Positions 33,205 to 42,112 of a stretch of DNA of 64,000 nucleotides are shown piece by piece. The translations under genes and the position numbers were made by a program. Location: the NCBI GenBank assembly GCA_049323755.1, contig JBMOPE010000005.1:1-64000 (forward strand). The letters run 5' to 3'. Within the stretch, counting starts at the first letter, position 1; every line of letters starts with the position of its first letter. The notes beneath the pieces are model-generated. The model was not told where the DNA came from. It made no database searches and saw only the letters and a list, made by a program, of their open reading frames with translations. This DNA is from BRHc4a sp049323755 (GTDB taxonomy: Bacteria; Bacillota; Desulfotomaculia; Desulfotomaculales; Desulfocucumaceae).

Positions 33205-34788
33205 ATGAGTTTTAGCAAAGGAATCAACGCAACTGCAGCAACACTGACACGCGCACGCACAGGGCAGAATGTATGCCCTTTCAGCGGCATGTGCGTAACC
33301 TGCCTGGACGGGTGCCCCGGACTTTGTGAAGTTGGAAAGTCGGCGGTTCGCGCTAAAGAGGTTCTCTACCCGCAGCCTTTTGGGAAAACCACATCGGCCT
33401 CGGAAAAGGACTATCCTGTTGATTACTCGCACTTTAACATAATGGGCACCGCCGTCGGCGCCATTGGCATTGAGCCAAACCCCGACAAGGCCATATTCCC
33501 TGCTGTTGACCTTACCACTGCGGTAGGATCAAAGGGTGATGTCAAGCTGGATCTCCCCATAGTGGTGGCTGCAATGGGATCTACCAACGTTGCCGCTGAC
33601 AACTGGGATCACCTGGCCGCCGGTGTGGCTATTTCCGGCTGCGGTATCGCCATCGGTGAAAACGTTTGTGCCATGGACCCCAATGTCGAAATAAAGAATG
33701 GCAGGGTTGTTCATTCCCCGAACCTTGAGCGCAGGGTTAAGGACTTCCAGAACTGGTATAACGGAAAGGGATTTGTGGCTGTACAGGCAAACGTGGAGGA
33801 CACCACCCTGGGTGTTCAGGAATATGCTCTTGAGAAGCTCGGTGTTGACGCGGTGGAGCTCAAGTGGGGCCAGGGCGCCAAGGACATCGGCGGAGAAGTT
33901 AAGCTGAACACCCTGGAGCGCGCCCTCCAGCTCAAGTCAAGGGGCTACATTGTTCTGCCCAACCCCGAGGACCCAAGGGTTCAGGAAGCATACAAGGCAG
34001 GAGCCTTTACCGAGTTTGAGCGTCACTCCCGCATCGGCATGGTGGAGTACGAGTCCTTTATGAACAGGGTGGAAGAACTCCGTAATTGCGGCGCCAAGTA
34101 CGTGTTCCTTAAAACCGGCGCATATCGCCCGGCCGACCTTGCCAGGGCAGTCAAGTACGCGTCGGATGCCAGGCTTGACCTTCTCACCGTTGACGGTGCA
34201 GGCGGCGGCACCGGAATGAGCCCCTGGAGAATGATGAATGAGTGGGGGGTTCCCACACTGTACATCCAGGCACTGCTGGTGAAATACCTTGACAGGCTGG
34301 CTGCCAAGGGAGCATATATTCCTCCTGTGGCCATTGCCGGAGGCTTTGCTCTGGAAGATCATATGTTCAAGGGAATCGCCATGGGCGCTCCCTACATCAA
34401 GCTTATCGGAATGGCCCGCTCCGCTCTGTCTGCCGCCATGGTAGGAAAGACTGTCGGAGAGGCTATTAAGAGCGGCAAGGGAGTTCCCAACGAATATAAG
34501 AAGTACGGTGAGTCAATCGATCAGGTATTCGTTGCAGCCAGCGAGCTGAGGGAAAAACTCGGCCCGGATGCATTCGCCAGGCTGCCTGTGGGAGCCATCG
34601 GCGTGTACTCCTACTTCGAGCGCCTTGCCCAGGGACTGCGCCAGTTCATGTGCGGCGCCCGAAAGTTCGGCCTGCAGCACATCACCAGGGATGACCTTGT
34701 TTCGCTTACCAGGGAGGCAGCAGAAATTTCCGGCATAAAGTACGTAATGGACGCAGATGCCGATGAAGTTGAGCAAATCCTTGGCTAA
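33205..34788 (+). CDS. FMN-binding glutamate synthase-family protein
   Basis: A 527-residue protein with the FMN/central domain of glutamate synthase, as in stand-alone archaeal-type GltB. The TIM-barrel signature is LLTVDGAGGGTGMSPWRMMNEWGVP and VAIAGGFALEDHMFKGIAMGAPYIKL. The N-terminus carries five Cys (CPFSGMCVTCLDGCPGLC), which could hold an Fe-S cluster. It has no glutaminase domain. Electron donor and partner are not adjacent. The ATG has a TTAGGAGG site. A 177-base gap before it shows no terminator, so it may be read through from the GS-like gene. Confidence 0.85.
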   Translation: MSFSKGINATAATLTRARTGQNVCPFSGMCVTCLDGCPGLCEVGKSAVRAKEVLYPQPFGKTTSASEKDYPVDYSHFNIMGTAVGAIGIEPNPDKAIFPAVDLTTAVGSKGDVKLDLPIVVAAMGSTNVAADNWDHLAAGVAISGCGIAIGENVCAMDPNVEIKNGRVVHSPNLERRVKDFQNWYNGKGFVAVQANVEDTTLGVQEYALEKLGVDAVELKWGQGAKDIGGEVKLNTLERALQLKSRGYIVLPNPEDPRVQEAYKAGAFTEFERHSRIGMVEYESFMNRVEELRNCGAKYVFLKTGAYRPADLARAVKYASDARLDLLTVDGAGGGTGMSPWRMMNEWGVPTLYIQALLVKYLDRLAAKGAYIPPVAIAGGFALEDHMFKGIAMGAPYIKLIGMARSALSAAMVGKTVGEAIKSGKGVPNEYKKYGESIDQVFVAASELREKLGPDAFARLPVGAIGVYSYFERLAQGLRQFMCGARKFGLQHITRDDLVSLTREAAEISGIKYVMDADADEVEQILG

Positions 34789-34803
34789 TATGTAAAAAAA
34801 CTA

Positions 34804-34945
34804 TTGTCATGTTCTTAATGTAAGGTTTATAATAATTAAACGAAAAAAGTATAGCATTAGATACAATGGTGTGTCTATATTAGTAAGGCAAAGATGCCCT
34901 TCTAAGGTTGGTTTTTTATGACCTTGGCAGGGCATTTTCTTTTTT
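34804..34945 (+). promoter_or_regulatory. promoter and ANTAR-type attenuator B, before gltB
   Basis: Promoter TTGTCA-18-TATAAT (34804-34833). P1: TAGATAC-AATGGT-GTGTCTA (34858-34877), hexaloop A1/G4. P2: AGGC-AAAGAT-GCC (34886-34898), hexaloop A1/G4. The terminator has arms ATGCCCT..AAGGT and ACCTT..AGGGCAT followed by a T-rich tract; its 5' arm overlaps P2. This is the full ANTAR target layout. Confidence 0.88.
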
Positions 34946-35038
34946 GTGAAGTGACGTTCAAGCAGTGCATTTACTACGGTTAATGGGTGCTGCTGCCCAT
35001 TTAAATAAAATTATGTTACAAAGAGGGGACAGCTTGCT

Positions 35039-38000
35039 ATGATTAAACAGGGACTCTATGATCCGGCTTTTGAGCATGATGCCTGTGGCGTTGGTTTTGT
35101 TTGTAATATAAAAGGAAAAAAATCCAACAGTATTGTCCGCCAGGGCCTGGAGGTGCTGGTCAGGCTCTCCCACCGGGGTGCCACCGGCGCTGATCCCAAA
35201 ACCGGTGATGGTGCAGGAATACTGATACAATTTCCCCATCAATTTTTTATAAAGGCAGCAAAAGAAGCGGGCATATCTGTCCCGGCAGAGGGAGAATACG
35301 GCAGCGGTCTGGTTTTTTTACCCAAGGATCAAAAGGACAGGGATTACTGCAAAAAGGTTTTTGAAGATATTATTAGGAACGAAGGCCAGAGTGTACTGGG
35401 ATGGAGAAAAGTTCCGGTGGATAACTCTGATATAGGTAAAACCGCCCGGGAAACTGAGCCTGAAATAGAGCAGATTTTTATCGGCAGGTCAAAAGATATT
35501 AAAGACCCCATGCAGTTTGACAGAAAGCTTTATGTAATCAGGAAATTAACAGAAAATAAGATACGTTCTTCTGATATAGAGCAAAAATCGTATTTTTATG
35601 TCCCTAACATATCTTCACAGACATTCTGCTACAAAGGGCTTTTGACCCCGGAGCAGGTGGAAAGCTTCTTTGTTGATCTAAGTGATGACACTGTGGAGAG
35701 CTCCATTGCCCTTGTTCACTCCCGCTACAGCACAAATACCTTTCCCACCTGGGATCTGGCTCAGCCTTTCCGCTTTCTTGCCCATAACGGTGAGATCAAT
35801 ACCCTTCGGGGTAATATAAACTGGATGTCCGCCAAAGAGGGCCTTTTACAGAGCGACCTTTTCGGTGATGATTTAAAAAAGGTACTGCCGACTGTTATTC
35901 CCGGTGGCAGTGACTCAGCCATGGTTGATAATGTGCTGGAACTTCTGGTTCTATCAGGCAGGCCTCTGGAGCTGGCCATGTCCATGCTGATACCTCCCGC
36001 GTGGGAGCAAAATAAACTGATGCCACAAGAACACAGGGAGTTCTATAAATACCATGCATGCCTGATGGAGCCCTGGGACGGTCCAGCCGCCATGGCCTTC
36101 ACCAACGGCAGGCAGATTGGCGCCGTTCTTGACAGGAACGGTTTGAGGCCCGCCCGCTATATTGTCACCAGGGACGACAGGGTGGTCATGGCCTCGGAAA
36201 TGGGTGTGCTGGATATTGACCCCCGGAACATTTTGAAGAGCGGACGCCTGGAGCCTGGCAAGATGTTTTTCATTGACACCGAATCCGGGAAGATTATCGA
36301 TGACTCCCAGCTGAAAGAGTCCATGGCCTCCAGGAAGCCATACGGTAAATGGCTTAAATCAAACATGCTGGAGCTTGCCCAGCTTCCGGATATTGCAATT
36401 GACTGGACCCTAATTAACGAAATACCCAAATCCGGCGATCTTTTAAAAGAGATGAAGGCATTTGGGTATAGCAGGGAAGACATTAAATTTGTATTGAAGC
36501 CTATGTGCGAAACAGGCAAGGAACCCGTGGGGGCCATGGGCAACGACACCCCCCATGCCATTTTGTCAAGGAAGTCGCAGCTATTGTATAACTATTTCAA
36601 GCAGCTTTTTGCCCAGGTAACAAACCCGGCTATCGACCCCATACGTGAAGAGCTGGTAATGAGTATGGACAGCTACATGGGGTCCAGGAGAAACCTGCTG
36701 GATGAAACTCCCGATCATTGTAAAAAGCTGCATGTAAAGTGCCCTATTTTGAAAAATGAAGAACTGGCCAAGATAATGGCTTTAAAATTGCCAGGCTTTA
36801 AGGCCAGGAAAATATCCATACTGTTTGCTGCAAATAGTGACAACGACTTCATGGATACACTGGAGCGTATCTGCCGGGAAGCCGACCAGGCTATTTCCGA
36901 GGGGAATACTTATATAGTTTTAAGTGACCGGGGCGTTAGCAGGGATTATTCTGCAGTGCCGGCCTTGCTGGCGGTGGGTGCGGTTCACCAGTACCTGGTT
37001 AAAAAGGGCACCCGATCACAGGTAGCTCTCTTGCTGGAAAGCGCTGAGCCAAGGGAAGTCAACCACTTTGCCCTTTTGTTCGCCTTTGGAGTGGGTGTGG
37101 TGAATCCCTATCTGGCCTTTGAAGTAATAGAAAACATGATAAATGAAAAAGAGCTTAACGTTGACCTGGAAAAGGCCGTTTATAACTATATAAAATCGAT
37201 AGATAAAGGCATTAAAAAGGTTCTCTCCAAAATGGGCATATCAACCCTCCAGAGCTACCGGGGCGCCCAGATTTATGAAGCCCTTGGTATTGGTGACGAA
37301 GTTATAAACCGCTGCTTTACAGGAACTGTATCCAGGATAGGCGGCATAGATTTTGAGGTTATACGCAGGGAAACACTGTTAAGGCACAGGGACGCTTATC
37401 CGGAAAGAGAGCAATTATATACAAATTACCTGATCACCGGCGGCAAATACCAGTGGAAGAAAGACGGTGAGTTTCACCTATGGAATCCCGAGAGCATATC
37501 AGCCCTGCAGGATTCTGTGAGAACAGGTGACTACCAGAAATATAAGGAATTTGCAGGACTTATTAATGACCAGTCAGGCAATCCCACAACATTAAGAAGC
37601 TTACTTCAGTTTAAGCCTCTTAAGCCCATTCCTATCGACAGTGTTGAGCCTGTGGAAGAAATTGTAAAGCGTTTTGCCACCGGCGCCATGAGCTTCGGCT
37701 CAATAAGCAGGGGAGCCCATGAGGCTATGGCCATAGCCATGAATAAGCTTGGCGGAAGGTCAAACACCGGTGAGGGCGGTGAAGACCCGGCCAGATTCCA
37801 CCCGTATCCAAACGGGGATTCGGCAAGGAGCGCAATAAAACAGATAGCTTCAGGCCGTTTTGGGGTAACAGCCAACTATCTGACCAATGCGGATGAAATT
37901 CAGATTAAAATATGCCAGGGCGCAAAGCCGGGCGAAGGGGGTCAGCTTCCCGGGCACAAGGTTAGCTCCATTATAGCCAAGACAAGGTATACCACGCCCG

Positions 38001-39574
38001 GTGTTACCCTTATATCGCCTCCGCCCCACCACGATATTTATTCAATAGAAGATCTGGCGCAGCTCATATTCGACCTGAAAAACGTTAATCCCAGGGCCCG
38101 GATAAGCGTCAAGCTGGTTTCGGAAATAGGTGTGGGCACAGTTGCTGCCGGTGTGGCCAAGGGCCATGCGGACATGATTCTTATATCTGGCGGCGATGGT
38201 GGAACAGGCGCATCACCGGTAAGTTCCATATACCATGCCGGCCTGCCCTGGGAGCTGGGCATTTCGGAGACCCATCAGACCCTGGTTCTCAACGACCTGA
38301 GGAGCCGTGTCCGGCTGCAAACCGACGGCCAGATGAGAACAGGCAGGGATATTACTATAGCCTCCATTCTTGGAGCTGAAGAATACGGATTTGCAACGGT
38401 GGCCCTCATCGTGCTGGGATGCGTGATGCTGAGGCACTGCAATCTGAACAATTGCTCCCTGGGCATAGCTACACAGAATGAAATACTGGAAAGACGCTTC
38501 AGGGGCAAGCCGGAGTACCTTGTCAATTACTTCCGCTTTGTTGCCCAGGATATGAGGGAAATAATGGCCTCAATAGGTGTAAGCAGGGTTGATGACCTCA
38601 TAGGAAGGACAGAGCTTCTGGAAGTGAACCCGGCTATGCTTGACTGGAAGAGCAAGGGCATCGACTATTCCAAAATGCTTTACAGGCCCCAGGTCCCGGA
38701 ATCGGTGGGGACCAGGTGTGTAATCAGTCAGGACCACGGGATCGATCAGGTGTTGGACAGGGAACTGATTAAGATAGCCGGGCCGGCGCTGGAAAGCAAG
38801 CAGGCTGTGAAGGCTGAACTGCCTATTAAAAATGTCAACCGGACCACCGGCGCCATGCTTTCAGGTGAGATTTGCAGGATATACGGCGAGGAAGGCCTCC
38901 TGGAAGACACTATAACCTTTAATTTTAAGGGCGTGGCAGGGCAGAGCTTTGGAGCATGGCTCTCCAAGGGCGTTACCTTCGAGCTTGAGGGTATGGCCAA
39001 TGATTACGTGGGCAAAGGCATTTCAGGCGGAAAGATAATTATATACCCGGATAAAAATTCCACCTTTGTGCCGGAAGATAATATCATTATCGGCAATACC
39101 ACCTTTTATGGCGCTATCTCCGGAGAGGCGTATATACGGGGAATGGCCGGCGAGCGCTTCTGCATAAGGAATTCCGGACTAAATGCCGTGGTGGAAGGAG
39201 TAGGCGACCATGGCTGTGAGTATATGACGGGTGGCAGGATAGTGGTTATCGGAAAAACCGGGCGTAATTTTGGTGCGGGAATGTCAGGCGGAATAGCCTA
39301 TGTATATGATGAAGACGGCAGCTTTAAAGACAGGTGCAACATGGAGATGGTGGAGCTGGACGCCAACCTGACCGATGAAGATTTGCAAACAATAAGCACA
39401 CTTATTCATAATCACTATACTTATACCAGCAGTGCCAGGGCTGAATGCATCCTTGAAAAATTCCAGGATGAAAAAAGAAAGTTTATCAAAGTAATGCCCC
39501 TGGAATACAAAAAGATCCTGGAGACCATCCAGGTTCAAAAAAATCTCAATTTGACGGAGGATTACGATGGCTGA
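35039..39574 (+). CDS. gltB: glutamate synthase large subunit
   Basis: A 1511-residue glutamate synthase large subunit. It makes two glutamates from glutamine and 2-oxoglutarate with electrons from the small subunit. Domains: N-terminal class II glutaminase with the nucleophile Cys in HDACGVGF after a 15-residue propeptide; central domain; FMN barrel (ISGGDGGTGASPVSSIYHAGLPWELG); [3Fe-4S] site CVMLRHCNLNNC (about residue 1127); and a C-terminal GXGXG beta-helix (GDHGCEYMTGGRIVVIG). Length is normal. It overlaps gltD by 8 bases. An ANTAR-type leader precedes it. Confidence 0.97.
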   Translation: MIKQGLYDPAFEHDACGVGFVCNIKGKKSNSIVRQGLEVLVRLSHRGATGADPKTGDGAGILIQFPHQFFIKAAKEAGISVPAEGEYGSGLVFLPKDQKDRDYCKKVFEDIIRNEGQSVLGWRKVPVDNSDIGKTARETEPEIEQIFIGRSKDIKDPMQFDRKLYVIRKLTENKIRSSDIEQKSYFYVPNISSQTFCYKGLLTPEQVESFFVDLSDDTVESSIALVHSRYSTNTFPTWDLAQPFRFLAHNGEINTLRGNINWMSAKEGLLQSDLFGDDLKKVLPTVIPGGSDSAMVDNVLELLVLSGRPLELAMSMLIPPAWEQNKLMPQEHREFYKYHACLMEPWDGPAAMAFTNGRQIGAVLDRNGLRPARYIVTRDDRVVMASEMGVLDIDPRNILKSGRLEPGKMFFIDTESGKIIDDSQLKESMASRKPYGKWLKSNMLELAQLPDIAIDWTLINEIPKSGDLLKEMKAFGYSREDIKFVLKPMCETGKEPVGAMGNDTPHAILSRKSQLLYNYFKQLFAQVTNPAIDPIREELVMSMDSYMGSRRNLLDETPDHCKKLHVKCPILKNEELAKIMALKLPGFKARKISILFAANSDNDFMDTLERICREADQAISEGNTYIVLSDRGVSRDYSAVPALLAVGAVHQYLVKKGTRSQVALLLESAEPREVNHFALLFAFGVGVVNPYLAFEVIENMINEKELNVDLEKAVYNYIKSIDKGIKKVLSKMGISTLQSYRGAQIYEALGIGDEVINRCFTGTVSRIGGIDFEVIRRETLLRHRDAYPEREQLYTNYLITGGKYQWKKDGEFHLWNPESISALQDSVRTGDYQKYKEFAGLINDQSGNPTTLRSLLQFKPLKPIPIDSVEPVEEIVKRFATGAMSFGSISRGAHEAMAIAMNKLGGRSNTGEGGEDPARFHPYPNGDSARSAIKQIASGRFGVTANYLTNADEIQIKICQGAKPGEGGQLPGHKVSSIIAKTRYTTPGVTLISPPPHHDIYSIEDLAQLIFDLKNVNPRARISVKLVSEIGVGTVAAGVAKGHADMILISGGDGGTGASPVSSIYHAGLPWELGISETHQTLVLNDLRSRVRLQTDGQMRTGRDITIASILGAEEYGFATVALIVLGCVMLRHCNLNNCSLGIATQNEILERRFRGKPEYLVNYFRFVAQDMREIMASIGVSRVDDLIGRTELLEVNPAMLDWKSKGIDYSKMLYRPQVPESVGTRCVISQDHGIDQVLDRELIKIAGPALESKQAVKAELPIKNVNRTTGAMLSGEICRIYGEEGLLEDTITFNFKGVAGQSFGAWLSKGVTFELEGMANDYVGKGISGGKIIIYPDKNSTFVPEDNIIIGNTTFYGAISGEAYIRGMAGERFCIRNSGLNAVVEGVGDHGCEYMTGGRIVVIGKTGRNFGAGMSGGIAYVYDEDGSFKDRCNMEMVELDANLTDEDLQTISTLIHNHYTYTSSARAECILEKFQDEKRKFIKVMPLEYKKILETIQVQKNLNLTEDYDG

Positions 39575-40991
39575 TTCTCAGGGATTTCTTAAAGTTAAAA
39601 GAAAAAAGACGGTTTATAGGCCGGTAGCTGAGAGAATAAATGATTTTAACGATGTTTCCCTGGCCCGTGATGAAGCTTTTGCCCGGGAGCAGGCTTCCCG
39701 CTGTATGGACTGCGGAACACCCTTCTGCCACTCCCAGTGCCCGGTGGGTAACCTCATCCCGGAGTGGAACGACTATATGTACCAGGGCCAGTGGGAAAAG
39801 GCCATGGTGCTCGTCCATACCTGCAACAACTTTCCTGAATTCACGGGAAGGCTTTGCCCTGCGCTTTGCGAGGCGGGCTGTGTTCTGGGGCTGAATGACG
39901 ATCCCGTTACCACCCGTCAAAATGAGCTGTCAATTGTTGAGAATGCCTTTAAATATGGCTATATTAAACCAAGTCCTCCGAAGAACAGGACAGGCAAAAA
40001 GGTTGCAGTGATCGGGTCAGGCCCTGCAGGACTTGCCTGTGCCGATCAGCTAAATAAAGCCGGGCATGAAGTTACTGTTTTCGAGAAAGATGAAAAAGTG
40101 GGCGGTATACTCCGCTACGGCATACCCAATTTTAAGCTTGAAAAATGGGTTATAGACAGAAGGATTGATATATTGGAACAGGAAGGCATTATATTTAAGC
40201 CCGGTGTATTTGTCGGAGTGGACTATTCTACTGAAGATCTGCTCAACGACTTTGACGCCGTATGCCTGGCCGGAGGTTCCAGGGAGCCCAGGGATCTTAA
40301 AGTTGAGGGAAGGGACCTTAAAGGTATTCATTTTGCAATGGATTACCTGACCCAGGCCACCAAAAGGCTGGAAGGGGTCCAGTATTCCGATGAGTCTGTC
40401 ATTGACGCCAAAGGCAGGCGGGTAGTTGTTATAGGCGGTGGTGACACGGGCTCCGACTGTGTTGGAACGGCTAACAGACAGGGTGCTTCCCGTATTGTGC
40501 AGATTGAATTGCTGCCAAAACCACCTGCAGCAAGGACAGAAGCATTTCCATGGCCTAAGTACCCCATGATCTTAAAAACTACCTCAAGCCACGAAGAGGG
40601 CTGCGAAAGGCTGTGGTCAGTACTTACCAGTCGATTTGTGGGGGAAAACGGAACGGTACGCAGGCTGCATTGTGTAAATGTTGATTTTACACAAAAAGAT
40701 GAAAAGGGGAACCCGGTAATGAAAGAAGTGCCGGGAAGTGGATTTGAAATTGAAGCTGACATGGTGGTACTGGCCCTGGGGTTCCTGCATCCGGTCCATG
40801 ACAGGCTGCTGGATGACCTGGGGGTGGAGTATGACCAGAGAGGAAACGTTAAAGCCGGTCTGGATGGTAAAACAACAGCTAATAAAGTATTTACGGCCGG
40901 TGACATGAGGCGTGGGCAGTCTCTCATTGTTTGGGCAATTTCAGAGGGAAGGCGCGTGGCAGCGGAAATAGACAAATTTTTGATTGGATAA
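39567..40991 (+). CDS. gltD: glutamate synthase small subunit
   Basis: A 474-residue FAD/NAD(P)H oxidoreductase that feeds electrons to GltB. The N-terminal Cys-rich part (CMDCGTPFCHSQCPVGNLIPEW...CPALCEAGC) binds two [4Fe-4S] clusters. Dinucleotide folds are VAVIGSGPAGLACADQL and VVVIGGGDTGSDCVGTANRQG. The C-terminus has the FAD-contact motif VFTAGDMRRGQSLIVWAISEGR. Translation is probably coupled to gltB through the 8-base overlap; an AGGAGG-like site lies inside the gltB end. Confidence 0.96.
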   Translation: MADSQGFLKVKRKKTVYRPVAERINDFNDVSLARDEAFAREQASRCMDCGTPFCHSQCPVGNLIPEWNDYMYQGQWEKAMVLVHTCNNFPEFTGRLCPALCEAGCVLGLNDDPVTTRQNELSIVENAFKYGYIKPSPPKNRTGKKVAVIGSGPAGLACADQLNKAGHEVTVFEKDEKVGGILRYGIPNFKLEKWVIDRRIDILEQEGIIFKPGVFVGVDYSTEDLLNDFDAVCLAGGSREPRDLKVEGRDLKGIHFAMDYLTQATKRLEGVQYSDESVIDAKGRRVVVIGGGDTGSDCVGTANRQGASRIVQIELLPKPPAARTEAFPWPKYPMILKTTSSHEEGCERLWSVLTSRFVGENGTVRRLHCVNVDFTQKDEKGNPVMKEVPGSGFEIEADMVVLALGFLHPVHDRLLDDLGVEYDQRGNVKAGLDGKTTANKVFTAGDMRRGQSLIVWAISEGRRVAAEIDKFLIG

Positions 40992-41046
40992 CAAGAATGT
41001 CGGATGTATGTAATAAATAAAATTTGTGTTAATGTCTAAAAAACTA

Positions 41047-41182
41047 TTGTCAGAACGATTAACTAGGTTTATAATTAATTCATTCAAAACTATAGCTTAG
41101 ATACGAGGATGTATCTATTATTCCAGGCAAAGCTGCCCTCTCGGGATCTGTCATTTATGACACCGGTAAGAGGGCATTTTTT
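41047..41182 (+). promoter_or_regulatory. promoter and ANTAR-type attenuator C, before the second ANTAR gene
   Basis: Promoter TTGTCA-17-TATAAT (41047-41075), closely similar to the one before gltB. P1: TAGATAC-GAGGAT-GTATCTA (41098-41117); its loop has G at position 1. P2: AGGC-AAAGCT-GCC (41125-41137), hexaloop A1/G4. Terminator arms are TGCCCTCT and AGAGGGCA, then T6. It implies that the antiterminator gene is controlled by antitermination. Confidence 0.85.
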
Positions 41183-41302
41183 GTTATTCAGACAAATTAC
41201 AGTGTCAAGTTTTATAATTAGTCTAAAATAACCATATTATAGTTAAGTATCTTAGTTAAAGTCATATGTGTTATTCATTTTAGAATAGCGGAGGCAAGCT
41301 CC

Positions 41303-41884
41303 ATGGCCGAACAGAGAATTGTACTGGTGGATAGTGATGCAACCGGTAGAAAAAATTTAAAGTCCATGCTGACAAAACTTGGCTACATGGTGGTCGGAGA
41401 AACCGGGGACGGGCTTAATGCGCTGAAGATGGTCAGGACGCGGCAGCCGGAACTGGTTATTATTGATGCCGCCATCCCCGGAATGGATGGTTTTGAAGTA
41501 GCCAAGATAATTCATGAAGATAAGCTGGCCCCTGTGGTTGTGCTTACCTCTGCATATTCCCAGGCCATGGTGGAAAAGGCCAAGGAGGCCCGGGTCTCTG
41601 CCCTTCTCTCCAAGCCTGTGGACGAAATGAGCATACTTCCGGCCATTGAACTGGCCCTGGCAAGTTACTCCGAAGTTGTTTCACTGGAAAGTAAGCTGAA
41701 GGAGCTGAAGGAGCTCCTGGAAACAAGAAAGATAGTGGAAAAGGCCAAGGGGATACTTATGGAAACCATGGGTTTGTCCGAGGCTGAGGCATTTAGAAGA
41801 ATGCAAAAGCAGAGTATGAATAAGAGGATTTCCATGCGACAGGTGGCAGATGCGGTCATTTTGGCACAAAACCTTAAAGAGTAA
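41303..41884 (+). CDS. ANTAR-domain response regulator (antiterminator) 2
   Basis: A 193-residue regulator. The receiver domain keeps VLVDSDATGR and the phosphoacceptor Asp in LVIIDAAIPGMDGF; the switch Thr is in VVLTSAY and Lys in LLSKPVDE. A coiled linker leads to the ANTAR domain (IVEKAKGILMETMGLSEAEAFRRMQKQSM). It is a paralog of the regulator at 30902. No kinase gene is adjacent, so it may share the kinase at 29709. Its own leader is an ANTAR target. The ATG has a GCGGAGGC site. Confidence 0.92.
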   Translation: MAEQRIVLVDSDATGRKNLKSMLTKLGYMVVGETGDGLNALKMVRTRQPELVIIDAAIPGMDGFEVAKIIHEDKLAPVVVLTSAYSQAMVEKAKEARVSALLSKPVDEMSILPAIELALASYSEVVSLESKLKELKELLETRKIVEKAKGILMETMGLSEAEAFRRMQKQSMNKRISMRQVADAVILAQNLKE

Positions 41885-41886
41885 TA

Positions 41887-41957
41887 AGCAGGAATTAGGC
41901 ATTAGGAATTAGGCATTAGGAATTAGGGATCGAATTCCAATTCCCAATTCCGGACCC
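41887..41957. repeat. ATTGGGAATT element, arms without core
   Basis: Tandem GGAATTAGGCATTAGG units are followed by CGAATTCCAATTCCCAATTCC, giving two inverted arms with no central core. It lies between the ANTAR gene and the next attenuator. Confidence 0.7.
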
Positions 41958-41985
41958 CATATTACAAGCATAAAATAAAAAACAT

Positions 41986-42079
41986 CCGGTATGACGGTGT
42001 GCCGGTAAGTAGGCAAAGGTGCCTTCCAACAGCGCGTGATTATTGTTTTGTCATGCCCTGTTTGAAGGTGCCTTTTTTA
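41986..42079 (+). promoter_or_regulatory. ANTAR-type attenuator D, before GS copy 2
   Basis: P1: CCGGTAT-GACGGT-GTGCCGG (41986-42005), loop with G at position 1. P2: AGGC-AAAGGT-GCCT (42011-42024), hexaloop A1/G4. The terminator has arms GGTGCCTTCCAACAG and CTGTTTGAAGGTGCC, then T6, and overlaps P2. No separate promoter is obvious, so it may be reached by readthrough from leader C. Confidence 0.85.
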
Positions 42080-42112
42080 TATGAAAAAAATCACGGAAGG
42101 TGGTATTTACAA

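Noticed and set aside
38213..38526. Antisense ORFs within gltB and other large genes
   Set aside because: They are shadows of strongly coding frames, with no ribosome sites or recognisable domains.
41999..42112. N-terminal extension of GS copy 2 from an upstream ATG-type frame
   Set aside because: The stretch overlaps the ANTAR hairpins and terminator, has no ribosome site and does not resemble GS. The GTG at 42113 has a site and matches the other copies.
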